Part shown: in pieces, positions 17,896 through 27,255 of the stretch
Position numbering within the stretch: position 1 is the stretch's first letter
Layout of the letters: each line of letters begins with the position of its first letter
NCBI GenBank assembly: GCA_002402825.1
Contig: DHGP01000018.1
Coordinates: 14,601-78,600, forward strand
Reading direction: 5' to 3'
Length of the DNA stretch: 64,000 bases
DNA from: Firmicutes bacterium UBA4795
GTDB taxonomy: Bacteria; Bacillota; Desulfotomaculia; Desulfotomaculales; Nap2-2B
Notes under the pieces: generated by a model
What the model saw: the letters and a program-made list of their open reading frames with translations, nothing else
Told to the model about the DNA's origin: nothing
The model's database searches: none
Made by a program: the position numbers and the translations under genes

Positions 17896-18714
17896 TTGTT
17901 GCCTGATTATCACTTACACACCTGGCGTTGCGGCCACGCTGCAGGTCAAATGGAGGAATACCTCAAGACAGCCCGGCAAAAAGGCTTAACCGAGGTAGGT
18001 TTTGCCGATCATATACCCATGTACTGGCTTTTACCGGAACAGCGAGATTCCTCTTTAGCCATGCGGGAAGAAGAATTAGCGCTTTATCTTGCTGAAATAA
18101 GTCGGCTGCAGGCTAAAAATCCAGATTTGACGCTTAAAGTTGGCCTGGAAGTAGATTACATCCCGGGACGGGAAAAAGAACTGGCGCTTTTTTTAAATAA
18201 ATACACCTTTGATTATCTTATTGGCGCGGTACATTACTTAAATGGTTGGGGCTTTGATCAGACAACCCAGCAGGCCGCTTATGCCAATAAAGACCCTATT
18301 GCTGTTTACCACCGGTATTTCAGCCTGCTGAAAGAGGCTGCATTATCCGGTTTATTTGACATTATGGCTCACCCAGATTTAATTAAAAAGTTTAATTATC
18401 GCCTAGTCGAAGAACCCAACGCATTATATCTGGAGGCGGCAAAGGCTTTTGCCCAAGCTGGTGTTTGCGTGGAAGTAAACACAGCCGGTTTGCGCGTTCC
18501 GGCGCGCGAGATTTACCCCTGCTTGAGTTTTTTAAAGATTTGCCAGCGGTGCGGTGTTCCTGCCACCGTCGGTTCAGACGCGCACCAGCCAGATCAGGTA
18601 GGATATGGATTTAAAGAAGCCGTCCAGCATTTAAAGCTGGCGGGATATCATGAAGTTACGCTGTACTCTAGGCGTTACCGATACACCCATAATATTGTAA
18701 ATTTTAAGTGGTAA
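17896..18714 (+). CDS. PHP-domain phosphatase, histidinol-phosphatase (HisK/HisJ) family
   Basis: Metal-dependent phosphoesterase. The PHP signature DYHLHTWRCGHAAGQMEEYL lies at residues 3-22, followed by FADHIPM, GLEVDYIPG, IGAVHYL, MAHPDLIKKF, and VGSDAHQP, which supply the His/Asp/Glu metal ligands. The TTG start is 13 nt behind the MetE-like stop with AAAAGGAG. The substrate may be histidinol phosphate, but no other his genes are present. Confidence 0.85.
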   Translation: MLPDYHLHTWRCGHAAGQMEEYLKTARQKGLTEVGFADHIPMYWLLPEQRDSSLAMREEELALYLAEISRLQAKNPDLTLKVGLEVDYIPGREKELALFLNKYTFDYLIGAVHYLNGWGFDQTTQQAAYANKDPIAVYHRYFSLLKEAALSGLFDIMAHPDLIKKFNYRLVEEPNALYLEAAKAFAQAGVCVEVNTAGLRVPAREIYPCLSFLKICQRCGVPATVGSDAHQPDQVGYGFKEAVQHLKLAGYHEVTLYSRRYRYTHNIVNFKW

Positions 18715-18756
18715 ATTTTAAATCTTAAATTAAAAAATTAAAAATATAAAAACGGC

Positions 18757-18789
18757 AAAAAAAGTCAGAAAACAAATCTGGCTTTTTTT
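18757..18789. terminator. bidirectional-looking intrinsic terminator before mraZ
   Basis: AAAAAAAGTCAG (18757-18768) pairs with CTGGCTTTTTTT (18778-18789), one G-T pair, with a 9-nt loop. It closes the MetE-like/PHP unit and isolates the dcw promoter. Confidence 0.75.
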
Positions 18790-18840
18790 AATTTTTTTAA
18801 TTTTAAGCAGGAATTTTTTAGACCAGCTAGAATCTATAAA

Positions 18841-18872
18841 GTGGGGAATAGTAGTGTAAAGTGGTAGATAGG
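18841..18872 (+). promoter_or_regulatory. probable MraZ operator
   Basis: GTGGGGAATA, GTAGTGTAAA and GTGGTAGATA stand head to tail with a 10-bp period. This is the spacing of the TGGG-type direct repeats bound by MraZ, and the site is directly upstream of mraZ. TATAAA at 18835-18840 may be the -10 of the dcw promoter, in which case the operator covers the transcription start. Confidence 0.6.
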
Positions 18873-18892
18873 GACAAAAGGAGCTAATCCGG

Positions 18893-19318
18893 GTGTTTAT
18901 TGGTGAATACCAGCATACCATTGATTGCAAGGGAAGGCTTATTATACCTGCCTGTTTTCGGGAAGGCTTAACGGAGAAATTTATTTTAACTAAAGGTCTG
19001 GATAGCTGTCTTTTTGCTTACCCACCTTCTGAATGGATAGCCCTGGAAAACAAAATGCGTGCTTTGCCTTTAAATAAAGCTGATGCCCGTGCCTTTATCC
19101 GTTTCTTTTTTGCCGGAGCCTGTGAATGCAGCTTTGACCGTCAGGGAAGAATATTAATTCCCGCTAATCTTCGTAAATATGCCGGGCTAGAAAGGGAAGT
19201 AATGGTTACGGGCGCATCAATGCACGTGGAAATCTGGGCCAAAGACCGTTGGGACCTTTACACCACAGAAGTAGCTAATAAAATAACTCAACTGGCGGAA
19301 AGTTTAATGGAGTTTTAG
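18893..19318 (+). CDS. mraZ: transcriptional regulator MraZ
   Basis: DNA-binding regulator of the dcw operon with two SpoVT/AbrB-like halves, each with the D-x-K/R-G-R signature (DCKGRLIIPACFR at 12-24; DRQGRILIPANLRKY at 83-97). The 141-aa length is standard. The start is GTG behind AAAGGAG. It probably represses its own operon through the upstream 10-bp repeats. Confidence 0.95.
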   Translation: MFIGEYQHTIDCKGRLIIPACFREGLTEKFILTKGLDSCLFAYPPSEWIALENKMRALPLNKADARAFIRFFFAGACECSFDRQGRILIPANLRKYAGLEREVMVTGASMHVEIWAKDRWDLYTTEVANKITQLAESLMEF

Positions 19319-19355
19319 TTTTTTTTAAAATTAAAGTTTGACAAGGGTTAGGTTA

Positions 19356-20339
19356 ATGGAGGCAAATTATAATCAGGATTATTTACACCAACCGGTTCTT
19401 TTAAAAGAAGTCTTGGATGGCTTAAATTTAAAACCTGAGGGAATATACGTTGACTGCACTGTAGGTACAGGAGGACATAGCTTGGGGATCCTACGGTCTT
19501 GCGGGCATGAAGCCAGGCTGGTTGGTTTTGACCAGGATACTTTCGCCTTAGGCGTAGCTAAACAACGCTTGTCTTTTTACAAAAAACAAGTAATCTTAGT
19601 CCAGGAAAATTACATTAACTTGGCGCAAGTTCTTAAAAAATTAAGAATTAACGAGGTAGACGGCATACTTTTTGATTTAGGTGCCAGTTCCCTCCAACTG
19701 GATGACCCCCAGCGGGGTTTTAGCTACCAGTATGAAGGACCGCTGGATATGCGGATGAATCCGGATAAATTAGTAACGGCGGCAAACCTGGTTAATAAAC
19801 TTTCGGAAAAAGAACTGGCCACAATCATTTCCCGTTTTGGTGAGGAACGCTGGGCGAGACGGGTAGCTGCTTTTATTGTTCAGGATAGAAAACGCCAACC
19901 CATTGAAACAACCACTCAACTGGCAGAAATCATTAAAAAAGCTATTCCTGCCTCAGCCAGACGAACGGGTAAACACCCGGCTAAGCGCACCTTTCAAGCT
20001 TTACGTATTGCCCTTAATAATGAACTGGAAAACTTAGCGCAGGCATTGCCAGAAGCAGTAAATTTGTTAAAACCGGGTGGGCATCTTTGCGTGCTTTCCT
20101 ATCATTCCTTGGAAGACCGTCTGGTTAAAAACACTTTTAAGAATTTGGCGGCTTCTTGCGAGTGCCCCCCTGAATTTCCCCTTTGTGTATGCAACAAGAC
20201 TGCTTTAATTAAACAAATCACGCCGCAACCAATTACCCCATCACCAGAAGAAATTTTTCGAAATCCCCGCTCCCGAAGCGCCCGCTTAAGAATTGCTGAA
20301 AAATTATCCCCTGTTCTAAAAAGGAAGGAGGAAGCATAA
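19356..20339 (+). CDS. rsmH: 16S rRNA (cytosine(1402)-N4)-methyltransferase
   Basis: Methylates C1402 of 16S rRNA. Motifs include [13 protein letters not shown], the SAM loop [33 protein letters not shown] and [14 protein letters not shown] chose ATG 19356, which follows AGGTTA, over an in-frame TTG at 19338. A Cys-rich stretch ([14 protein letters not shown]) near residue 270 is a common feature of the family. Confidence 0.95.
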   Translation: MEANYNQDYLHQPVLLKEVLDGLNLKPEGIYVDCTVGTGGHSLGILRSCGHEARLVGFDQDTFALGVAKQRLSFYKKQVILVQENYINLAQVLKKLRINEVDGILFDLGASSLQLDDPQRGFSYQYEGPLDMRMNPDKLVTAANLVNKLSEKELATIISRFGEERWARRVAAFIVQDRKRQPIETTTQLAEIIKKAIPASARRTGKHPAKRTFQALRIALNNELENLAQALPEAVNLLKPGGHLCVLSYHSLEDRLVKNTFKNLAASCECPPEFPLCVCNKTALIKQITPQPITPSPEEIFRNPRSRSARLRIAEKLSPVLKRKEEA

Positions 20340-20342
20340 ATT

Positions 20343-20825
20343 TTGACTAAGGCCCAAAAACATGTATTTAGGCAAGAATTACCGGAAAAAAATGAACCGT
20401 TAATTAATCGAACCAGACATTATATTTTACCAACTAAAAAATTGTTAACGTACGCCGGTTTAATTTTTGCGGGATTTTGTTTGGGACTGCTTACTATTTT
20501 CTTTTACACCCAGGTACAGACCACAAACTACCAAATTTACTGTTTAAAGGAAAACTTGGCGGTCTTAGATATGGAAACGCAAGAACTTTCGGGAAAACTG
20601 GCCCGCTTATCCTCCTTGGAAAAGGTAGAAGCAGCGGCCACAACCAGGCTGGGAATGGTTCCTGCCGATTACAGTAACGTTTTATTAGTTAAGGTGCCGG
20701 AGGAAAAAAAGAAGTCTGTGGCCACCGAAAAAGGAAATTTACCGGGTAGAACAACTAGACTAAACCATAAGCAGGCCCAAAACTGGTTAATTCAGGCCTT
20801 TGTGAATTTAGTCAATCGTTCCTGA
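20343..20825 (+). CDS. ftsL: cell division protein FtsL
   Basis: Bitopic divisome protein that joins FtsQ/DivIB and DivIC. A basic cytoplasmic head (1-30), one membrane helix (about 36-56, LTYAGLIFAGFCLGLLTIFF) and a coiled-coil periplasmic part starting QTTNYQIYCLKENLAVLD are seen. The TTG start uses the AAGGAGG that overlaps the end of rsmH. Identification rests on position and topology, since FtsL sequences diverge. Confidence 0.85.
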   Translation: MTKAQKHVFRQELPEKNEPLINRTRHYILPTKKLLTYAGLIFAGFCLGLLTIFFYTQVQTTNYQIYCLKENLAVLDMETQELSGKLARLSSLEKVEAAATTRLGMVPADYSNVLLVKVPEEKKKSVATEKGNLPGRTTRLNHKQAQNWLIQAFVNLVNRS

Positions 20826-20865
20826 CCAAAATACCGCGTCAATAAATGGTAGGAAGTGAAAGTAG

Positions 20866-23067
20866 GTGCGCCATCCCCGCCTGCTTGGGCAAAAAAGATT
20901 GACCTGGCTTATTGTGCTCGCGAGCCTGGCTTTAATTTGCTTAACCGGCCGGCTGGTTTGGATTCAGTTTATTAAAAGTGATGTTTTGCAAAAAAAGGCC
21001 TTAGAAGTACGCCTGCGGAATGTTCCGGTAGCCGCTGGACGAGGTAATATTTATGATCGGAAGGGCCGGGTTTTGGTAACTAACACCAGTACTGATTCCT
21101 TATACGTTGTTCCTTTTATGATAAAAGACCCCGAAAAAACGGCCAAAATTTTGTCTCTCCTGGTAAATATAAAAGAAGCCGAACTTTTCCAGAGAATAAC
21201 ACGTCCTACCTGTTTTGAATGGATAAAACGCAAGTTAGCGAAACAAACAGCACAAAAAATAAAAGCTTTAAAGCTGCCTGGCGTATTTTTAATTACGGAA
21301 AGCAAACGCTACTATCCTTATCGCGATTTGGCTGCCCATCTTCTTGGCTTTACCGGAGTAGACAATCAAGGACTAATTGGTCTTGAAAATAGTTTTGACC
21401 GCGAGCTTCAGGGAGAACAAGGCAGGATAGTCATCGAGCAAGATGCGGCCGGCCGGGAACTGCCGGAGCCAATTCATAAATTTTTTCCGCCCCAACAGGG
21501 AAAAAATCTGACTTTAAACCTTGATGCCACCATCCAGCAATTTGTAGAGCGGGAATTAAATTTAATCGTAGAAAAGTACAATCCCCGTTTAGCGGTAATT
21601 ATAGTTATGAATCCAAAAACAGGTGAGATATTAGCTATGGGCAACCGGCCCTCCTTTGATCCTAACGACTGGTTAAATACTCCCCGTCAAATCTGGGACC
21701 GCAACCCGGCTATATGGTATAATTATGAACCGGGATCAACTTTTAAGGTGGTAACGGCAAGCGCCGCTTTGGCCGAAAAAACAGTTAAAATGGATGACCC
21801 TTTCTATTGTCCAGGTTACATTAAAGTAGCTGACCGTTATATTCACTGCTGGTTGGATGGAGGCCACGGCAGCCAAAAATTTGCCGAAGTAGTAATGCAC
21901 TCCTGCAACCCGGGTTTTGTTGAGGTTGGTTTACGCGTGGGCAAGGAGAGATTTTACCATTACCTTGAAAAATTTGGCTTTGGCGTTCCTACGGGAATTG
22001 CATTGCCGGGTGAAGCGGCAGGAATTGTAATTCCAAAAGATAAGGCCACTAACTTAAACATAGCCACCATATCACTGGGTCAGTCTATTGCCGTTACCCC
22101 TATTCAGATGCTCTCGGCCGTCAGTGTCATAGCCAACGGTGGAGTTTTGTACCGTCCCCAGTTAGTAAAAAAAATTCAAAACAATTCAGGAAAAAACCTG
22201 GTTGAGTTTAAACCAGAGCCGATTTGTCAGGTGATCCCACCGGAAGCAGCCCAAAAGACAGCGTCCCTGTTGGAGAAAGTAGTTCTTAAAGGCACGGGCA
22301 GAAACGCTTTCGTGGCTGGTTACCGGGTTGCCGGTAAAACCGGCACCGCCCAAGTGGTGGGAGAAGGTGGGGGTTACGTAAGCGGGCGGTACGTAGCTTC
22401 GTTTGTTGGCTTTGCTCCGGTAAATGATCCCTGCATGGCTGCTCTGGTAATGGTCGCCGAACCACAAGGGGGCCTTTACTACGGCAGCCAGGTTGCCGCG
22501 CCTGTTTTTGCCTCGGTAGTACGTGATACCCTTCATTATTTACGGGTGCCAGAAACACCGGGTTTAGAAAAGCCGGAACAGCCTTTTGTTTACGAAGAAG
22601 AAAGAAAGCCCGTAATTGTTCCCAACGTAATTAATTACCCTATAGAGGAAGGGACGAAAAAACTGCGGGAGGCTAATTTAAACCTTAAAACCCAAGGAGA
22701 GGGGAAGGTTATTTACGGTCAAATACCAGAAGCAGGGGCAGAAGTGATAAGTGGTACGGCGATTATTTTAAACTTAAAAAAACCATCCAAAAAACAAATA
22801 AAAGAGCAGGTAACAGTCCCGGATTTAGCAGGATTGAAGCTAACTGAGGTGGCTGATTTACTCGCCCGCATAGGTTTATTTTTAGAACCATCTGGTATAG
22901 GATGGGCATATCACCAGAATATACCGGCAGGTAGCAAAGTGCCCCAAGGTACGGTAATTTACGTAGAGTTTAGACCAGCTACAAAGAAGGACTTACTTCG
23001 AAAGGATAAAAACATACCCTCTTTCTTAAATATTACTACGCAAAAAGAATTTATTGAATATCCGTAA
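20866..23067 (+). CDS. spoVD: class B penicillin-binding protein with PASTA domains (SpoVD/PBP2B)
   Basis: Septal or spore-cortex transpeptidase. It has an N-terminal anchor (about 13-33) and a dimerisation domain with RGNIYDRKGRVL. The transpeptidase has SxxK in YEPGSTFKVV (near 290), HSCNPGF, and KTGTAQVV (near 491). Two PASTA repeats fill residues ~585-715. The GTG start lies after a GGAAGTGAAAG site. Whether it serves vegetative division or only sporulation cannot be decided, since no second class B PBP is in the cluster. Confidence 0.93.
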   Translation: MRHPRLLGQKRLTWLIVLASLALICLTGRLVWIQFIKSDVLQKKALEVRLRNVPVAAGRGNIYDRKGRVLVTNTSTDSLYVVPFMIKDPEKTAKILSLLVNIKEAELFQRITRPTCFEWIKRKLAKQTAQKIKALKLPGVFLITESKRYYPYRDLAAHLLGFTGVDNQGLIGLENSFDRELQGEQGRIVIEQDAAGRELPEPIHKFFPPQQGKNLTLNLDATIQQFVERELNLIVEKYNPRLAVIIVMNPKTGEILAMGNRPSFDPNDWLNTPRQIWDRNPAIWYNYEPGSTFKVVTASAALAEKTVKMDDPFYCPGYIKVADRYIHCWLDGGHGSQKFAEVVMHSCNPGFVEVGLRVGKERFYHYLEKFGFGVPTGIALPGEAAGIVIPKDKATNLNIATISLGQSIAVTPIQMLSAVSVIANGGVLYRPQLVKKIQNNSGKNLVEFKPEPICQVIPPEAAQKTASLLEKVVLKGTGRNAFVAGYRVAGKTGTAQVVGEGGGYVSGRYVASFVGFAPVNDPCMAALVMVAEPQGGLYYGSQVAAPVFASVVRDTLHYLRVPETPGLEKPEQPFVYEEERKPVIVPNVINYPIEEGTKKLREANLNLKTQGEGKVIYGQIPEAGAEVISGTAIILNLKKPSKKQIKEQVTVPDLAGLKLTEVADLLARIGLFLEPSGIGWAYHQNIPAGSKVPQGTVIYVEFRPATKKDLLRKDKNIPSFLNITTQKEFIEYP

Positions 23068-23200
23068 TGAAAATACCGGTAATAAAATTGAATAACGGTA
23101 AGACAAAAAAACCATAATATGGTTATTAGAAGTAGTAATGGTGATTACTGCAAATATTCTTGGGTATTAATACTTTTTTTAAGGCGGGAAACATGTTAAA

Positions 23201-24709
23201 ATGTATTTTAAAGAATTACTAAGGAAACAAAAAATAATTTGCGGTAGCGGTAATTACGAAATCGATATCCGGGGTTTAGCTTACGACTCACGTCAGGTAA
23301 AGCCAGGCTTTGTTTTTGTAGCTATTGAAGGTTTTAAAACTGACGGGCATAAGTTTATCCCCCAGGCAATAGCTAACGGTGCAGTAGCCTTGGTAGGACA
23401 AAAAAAGATATCTTACCCAGCCGGGGTAATCTGGGTTCAGGTACCGGACACTCGCCTTGCTTTAGCTCAGATGGCGGCATGTTTTTATGACTACCCAGCG
23501 CAAAAACTAAGGTTAATTGGGGTAACAGGAACCAACGGTAAAACCACCACGGCAAATTTAATCGCGGCTATTTACCGGGGCTTGGGCAAACAGGTAGGTC
23601 TAATAGGAACAATTGCTCATTATATTGGATCGCGCACTATAACTGGACAGCATACCACGCCTGAATCACTTGATTTGCAGCAGTTGCTGGCGAAAATGAC
23701 GACTGAAAAAATAAATACCACGGTGATGGAGGTCAGCTCCCACGCTCTGGCATTAAAGCGCGTTGAGGAGTGTTTTTTTGATATAGGGATATTTACTAAT
23801 CTCACCCAGGACCACCTTGATTTTCACCAGCATATGGACGATTACCTGACGGCAAAGCAACACTTATTTGAAGTGCTGGGGAAGGGAAATAAAAAGGGTT
23901 CGTGCTTTGCTGTCGTTAACCGCGACGACCATTACGCCGAACAAATAATTAAAGTAACGCGAGTACCGGTAATCACTTACGGAATAACTAAGCCGGCTCA
24001 TGTACAGGCAAAAGAAATTCAAGTTTCACCTGCGGGGACATCCTTTGCAGTTGCCAGTCCCTGGGGAGAAGCTTTGGTAAAACTAAAACTAACCGGCCTC
24101 TTTAACGTTTATAATGCTCTGGCTGCTTTGGCCGTAGGGGGAGGAGAGGGTTTTCCTCTGTCTCAAATAGTTTTAACTTTAGAAAATATTTCTGGGGTGC
24201 GCGGCCGCTTTGAACTGGTAAACCAAGGTCAGGACTTTACGGTAGTGATCGATTACGCTCACACCCCTGACGGCTTGGAAAACCTTTTAAAAACGGCCCG
24301 GCAAATATGCGCCTGCCGTTTAATTACGGTATTTGGCTGCGGCGGCGACCGCGACCGGACTAAGAGACCGGTAATGGGCGAAATTGCCGCCCGTTACAGT
24401 GACCTGCCCGTAATTACTTCGGACAATCCCCGCACGGAAGATCCGGCGCAAATTATAGCGGCCATTGAAAAAGGGGTCTTAAAGGTGCTTGAAAAGGGTG
24501 ACTACCTGGTTATCGTCGATAGAAGCGAGGCCATTCGCCAGGCTTTGGCGTTAGCCGGAAAAAATGACGTGGTGGTCATAGCCGGAAAAGGACACGAAGA
24601 CTACCAGATAATTGGAACGCAAAAATACCCCTTTGATGATCGGTTAGAAGTAATTAAAAACTTAAAGGCTATGGGGTTTAAGCAAAAAGATGAAAATAAT
24701 GACCATTGA
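23201..24709 (+). CDS. murE: UDP-MurNAc-tripeptide synthetase MurE
   Basis: Adds the third residue to the stem peptide. The P-loop GVTGTNGKTTTANL lies near 107-120. The DNPRTEDP motif near 407 is the one found in meso-diaminopimelate-adding enzymes. The C-terminal GKGHEDYQ is present. At 502 aa it is full length. It overlaps murF by 20 nt. A 130-nt gap with a weak hairpin separates it from spoVD. Confidence 0.95.
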   Translation: MYFKELLRKQKIICGSGNYEIDIRGLAYDSRQVKPGFVFVAIEGFKTDGHKFIPQAIANGAVALVGQKKISYPAGVIWVQVPDTRLALAQMAACFYDYPAQKLRLIGVTGTNGKTTTANLIAAIYRGLGKQVGLIGTIAHYIGSRTITGQHTTPESLDLQQLLAKMTTEKINTTVMEVSSHALALKRVEECFFDIGIFTNLTQDHLDFHQHMDDYLTAKQHLFEVLGKGNKKGSCFAVVNRDDHYAEQIIKVTRVPVITYGITKPAHVQAKEIQVSPAGTSFAVASPWGEALVKLKLTGLFNVYNALAALAVGGGEGFPLSQIVLTLENISGVRGRFELVNQGQDFTVVIDYAHTPDGLENLLKTARQICACRLITVFGCGGDRDRTKRPVMGEIAARYSDLPVITSDNPRTEDPAQIIAAIEKGVLKVLEKGDYLVIVDRSEAIRQALALAGKNDVVVIAGKGHEDYQIIGTQKYPFDDRLEVIKNLKAMGFKQKDENNDH

Positions 24710-26069
24710 AGAAATAGCCCGGGTTACCGGGGCAATTCTTTTGCAGGGGGGTCCCCGGCTAGAAATAGAAAACGTATCTATTGATACCCGGCATTTAAAA
24801 AAGGAAAGTTTATTTTTTGCTTTAAAAGGAGAATGTTACGACGCCCATGATTTTTTAGGGCAAGCTGCAGCTGCCGGTGCGGCCGGCGCAGTCGTGGCTC
24901 ATTGTCCAGGCTTTAATTTATCCTCCGACCTGGCCTTATTAAAGGTGCCCGACCCAAAAGAAGCCCTGCAAAAACTGGCCCGGCATAACCGCCAAAGATG
25001 CCCGGCGCTTATTATTGGAATTACCGGCAGTACGGGAAAAACTACCACCAAGGATATTTTAGCCACTCTTCTGGCTGAAAAATTAGTTACCTTGAAAACC
25101 AGCGGCAATTTAAATAATGAAATTGGGTTACCTTTAACTTTATTAGAGTTAAATAACTCTCACCAGGTAGGCGTGGTAGAAATGGCCATGCGGGGACCGG
25201 GCGAAATTGATTTTCTCTGCCGCCTGGCATGCCCTGATGGGGCCGTTATTACCAATATCGGCATGGCTCACTTGGAACGCTTGGGTTCTCAAGACAACCT
25301 CGCCCGAGCAAAAGGGGAAATATTAGACCATATCTCTCAAAATGGTTTTGCTGTTCTTAACGGCGAAAGCCCACATATTTACCGTGAAGCGCGCCGGACC
25401 CAGGGAAAGGTTTTATTTTTTGGTCTCCAGGGAGCAACGGATATTTTAGCCTTTAACCTTAAAACCGCTAAAAAGGGTACCCGGTTTACCGTGCGCTTAA
25501 ATGACGTTGAGGTGAGCGAGACAGAAGTATATCTACCCTTACCAGGAAGGCATAATGTCCTGAATGCTTTGGCGGCCATAGGGGTAGCTAAAATTTTAGG
25601 CTTTTCCTTAGCTAAAATTAAGGCTGGTTTAGCCAAAGTAACCTTAAGTAAAATGAGGTTAGAAATTAGCGACCGAGACGGCCTTACCATTATTAACGAT
25701 ACTTATAACGCCAACCCGGATTCCGTACTGGCGGCCCTGGAAGTTTTAAATGAAGTTGCCGGACAAAACCCCAAGGTAGCCGTTTTAGGCGACATGCTGG
25801 AACTTGGTTCCTACGCCTTCGAAGGTCACCTGAAAACAGGCAAGGCGGTAGCCGCCTTAAATATCCAGTACCTGGTGACTGTTGGGGAACTGGCCTTGCA
25901 AATAGCCGCTGGGGCAAGCGTGGCCGGGATGCCGGAAAAGCACATTTTTACCTGCCGCGATAATGATGAGGCAGTAAGCTGCCTGCAAAAAATTTTAGTC
26001 CCGGGTAGCGTGGTGTTAATTAAAGGCTCGCGTTTACTAAAAATGGAGGATATTGTTAATAAAATTTAA
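24690..26069 (+). CDS. murF: UDP-MurNAc-tripeptide-D-Ala-D-Ala ligase MurF
   Basis: Adds the D-Ala-D-Ala dipeptide to the stem. The P-loop ITGSTGKTTTKDIL lies near residue 111, with NLNNEIGLPLTLL and INDTYNANPDSV further on. The 459-aa length is typical. It starts inside the end of murE (ATG 24690 or ATG 24699), which indicates coupled translation. Its stop abuts the mraY start directly. Confidence 0.95.
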   Translation: MKIMTIEEIARVTGAILLQGGPRLEIENVSIDTRHLKKESLFFALKGECYDAHDFLGQAAAAGAAGAVVAHCPGFNLSSDLALLKVPDPKEALQKLARHNRQRCPALIIGITGSTGKTTTKDILATLLAEKLVTLKTSGNLNNEIGLPLTLLELNNSHQVGVVEMAMRGPGEIDFLCRLACPDGAVITNIGMAHLERLGSQDNLARAKGEILDHISQNGFAVLNGESPHIYREARRTQGKVLFFGLQGATDILAFNLKTAKKGTRFTVRLNDVEVSETEVYLPLPGRHNVLNALAAIGVAKILGFSLAKIKAGLAKVTLSKMRLEISDRDGLTIINDTYNANPDSVLAALEVLNEVAGQNPKVAVLGDMLELGSYAFEGHLKTGKAVAALNIQYLVTVGELALQIAAGASVAGMPEKHIFTCRDNDEAVSCLQKILVPGSVVLIKGSRLLKMEDIVNKI

Positions 26070-27062
26070 ATGATTAGGTGTACTTTACTTGAAGCCGGTA
26101 TAGTATCATTTGTGATTACTATACTGCTTGACCCAATAGCTATCCCTTTTTTGCACCACTTAAAATTTGGCCAAAGGGTACGCTCAGACGGTCCGGCGCG
26201 TCATTTAACCAAGACAGGTACCCCAACTATGGGAGGTCTGATTTTCTTAGTTGGGATAACCTTAAGCATTTTATGGTTTGTTCCTTTTAATCCTGAGGCA
26301 ATTTTAGTGTTGGGCCTTACCTTAGGTTTTGGTTTTATTGGTTTTCTTGACGATTTAATTAAGGTACACTGGAAAAGACCGGTAGGTTTAAGGGCCAGGG
26401 AAAAACTGGCGGGCCAAATATTGCTGAGCCTTTTATTAGGGGCCCTGTTGGTTTTAACGTTAAGCCACAAGACAGAAGTAATCGTTCCTTTTAGCGGTTT
26501 TCTATCGCCTGGAGGAATGACGCTAGATTTAAATTTGGGGGTTTTTCTTGCCCTTACTGTTCTGGTGATTGTAGGAACGGCTAATGCGGTAAACCTTACC
26601 GATGGGGTAGACGGCCTAGCCGCAGGGGTAACCTTTATTGCCGCCTTTGCTTTCTTGTATCTTGCTCTACTAAAAGGGAAAGTTGGAGTTGCCCACACCA
26701 TGGCTGCCTTTATGGGGGGATGCGCTGGTTTTTTATTTTTCAACCGTCACCCGGCTAAAATATTTATGGGCGACACAGGCTCGCTGGCTTTAGGCGGAGG
26801 GTTAGCTGCCACAGCGGTTATTACTCAAAGCGAACTTTTTTTAATTTTTTTTGGCGGTGTTTTTGTTTTGGAAACTTTATCCGTAATTATACAGGTGATT
26901 TCTTTTCAGTTTTTTAAGCGTCGCATTTTCAGAATGAGCCCTTTGCACCATCACTTTGAGTTGGGCAACTGGAGTGAAAATAAGATTGTGTTGGTTTTTT
27001 GCAGTCTGACGATAATCTTTTCCTTATTGGGGCTGGTAGGCGGCTATAATATATGGTGGTAA
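26070..27062 (+). CDS. mraY: phospho-MurNAc-pentapeptide transferase
   Basis: Polytopic membrane enzyme that makes lipid I. About ten membrane helices are visible. Conserved motifs: GTPTMGGL near 49, the acidic pair in FLDDLIKV near 92, NLTDGVDGLAAG near 175, MGDTGSLALGG near 234, and PLHHHFE near 291. The 330-aa length is standard. It follows murF without any spacer; a repeat-rich gap separates it from murD. Confidence 0.96.
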   Translation: MIRCTLLEAGIVSFVITILLDPIAIPFLHHLKFGQRVRSDGPARHLTKTGTPTMGGLIFLVGITLSILWFVPFNPEAILVLGLTLGFGFIGFLDDLIKVHWKRPVGLRAREKLAGQILLSLLLGALLVLTLSHKTEVIVPFSGFLSPGGMTLDLNLGVFLALTVLVIVGTANAVNLTDGVDGLAAGVTFIAAFAFLYLALLKGKVGVAHTMAAFMGGCAGFLFFNRHPAKIFMGDTGSLALGGGLAATAVITQSELFLIFFGGVFVLETLSVIIQVISFQFFKRRIFRMSPLHHHFELGNWSENKIVLVFCSLTIIFSLLGLVGGYNIWW

Positions 27063-27239
27063 GTCGTCAGATGTCGGACGTCGGAAGACATCTAATGTAC
27101 ATTTTCGCAATTGATTTCTAACGTCTGACGACTGGCGACCGAATTTACGGACGGCAGTCATCAGGGTTATATGGTAGAAATTCGCTTTAGCAAACTCTAT
27201 CTATTCTGACGTCTGACGTCTAACGACTGACGACCGAAT
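27063..27239. repeat. GACGTC-rich repeats between mraY and murD
   Basis: GTCGTCAGATGT (27063-27074) and ACGTCTGACGAC (27121-27132) form an imperfect inverted repeat. A third unit, CTGACGTCTGACGTCT followed by GACTGACGACCGAA, lies at 27207-27238. The reverse complement of this third unit is found inside murD at 27388-27416. No gene is seen in the gap. Confidence 0.75.
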
Positions 27240-27255
27240 GGGGAGGTAATTTAAA

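Noticed and set aside
26201..26743. Minus-strand open frame of 180 codons
   Set aside because: It is antisense to mraY; the Pro/Lys-rich composition is that of a reverse-strand membrane gene.
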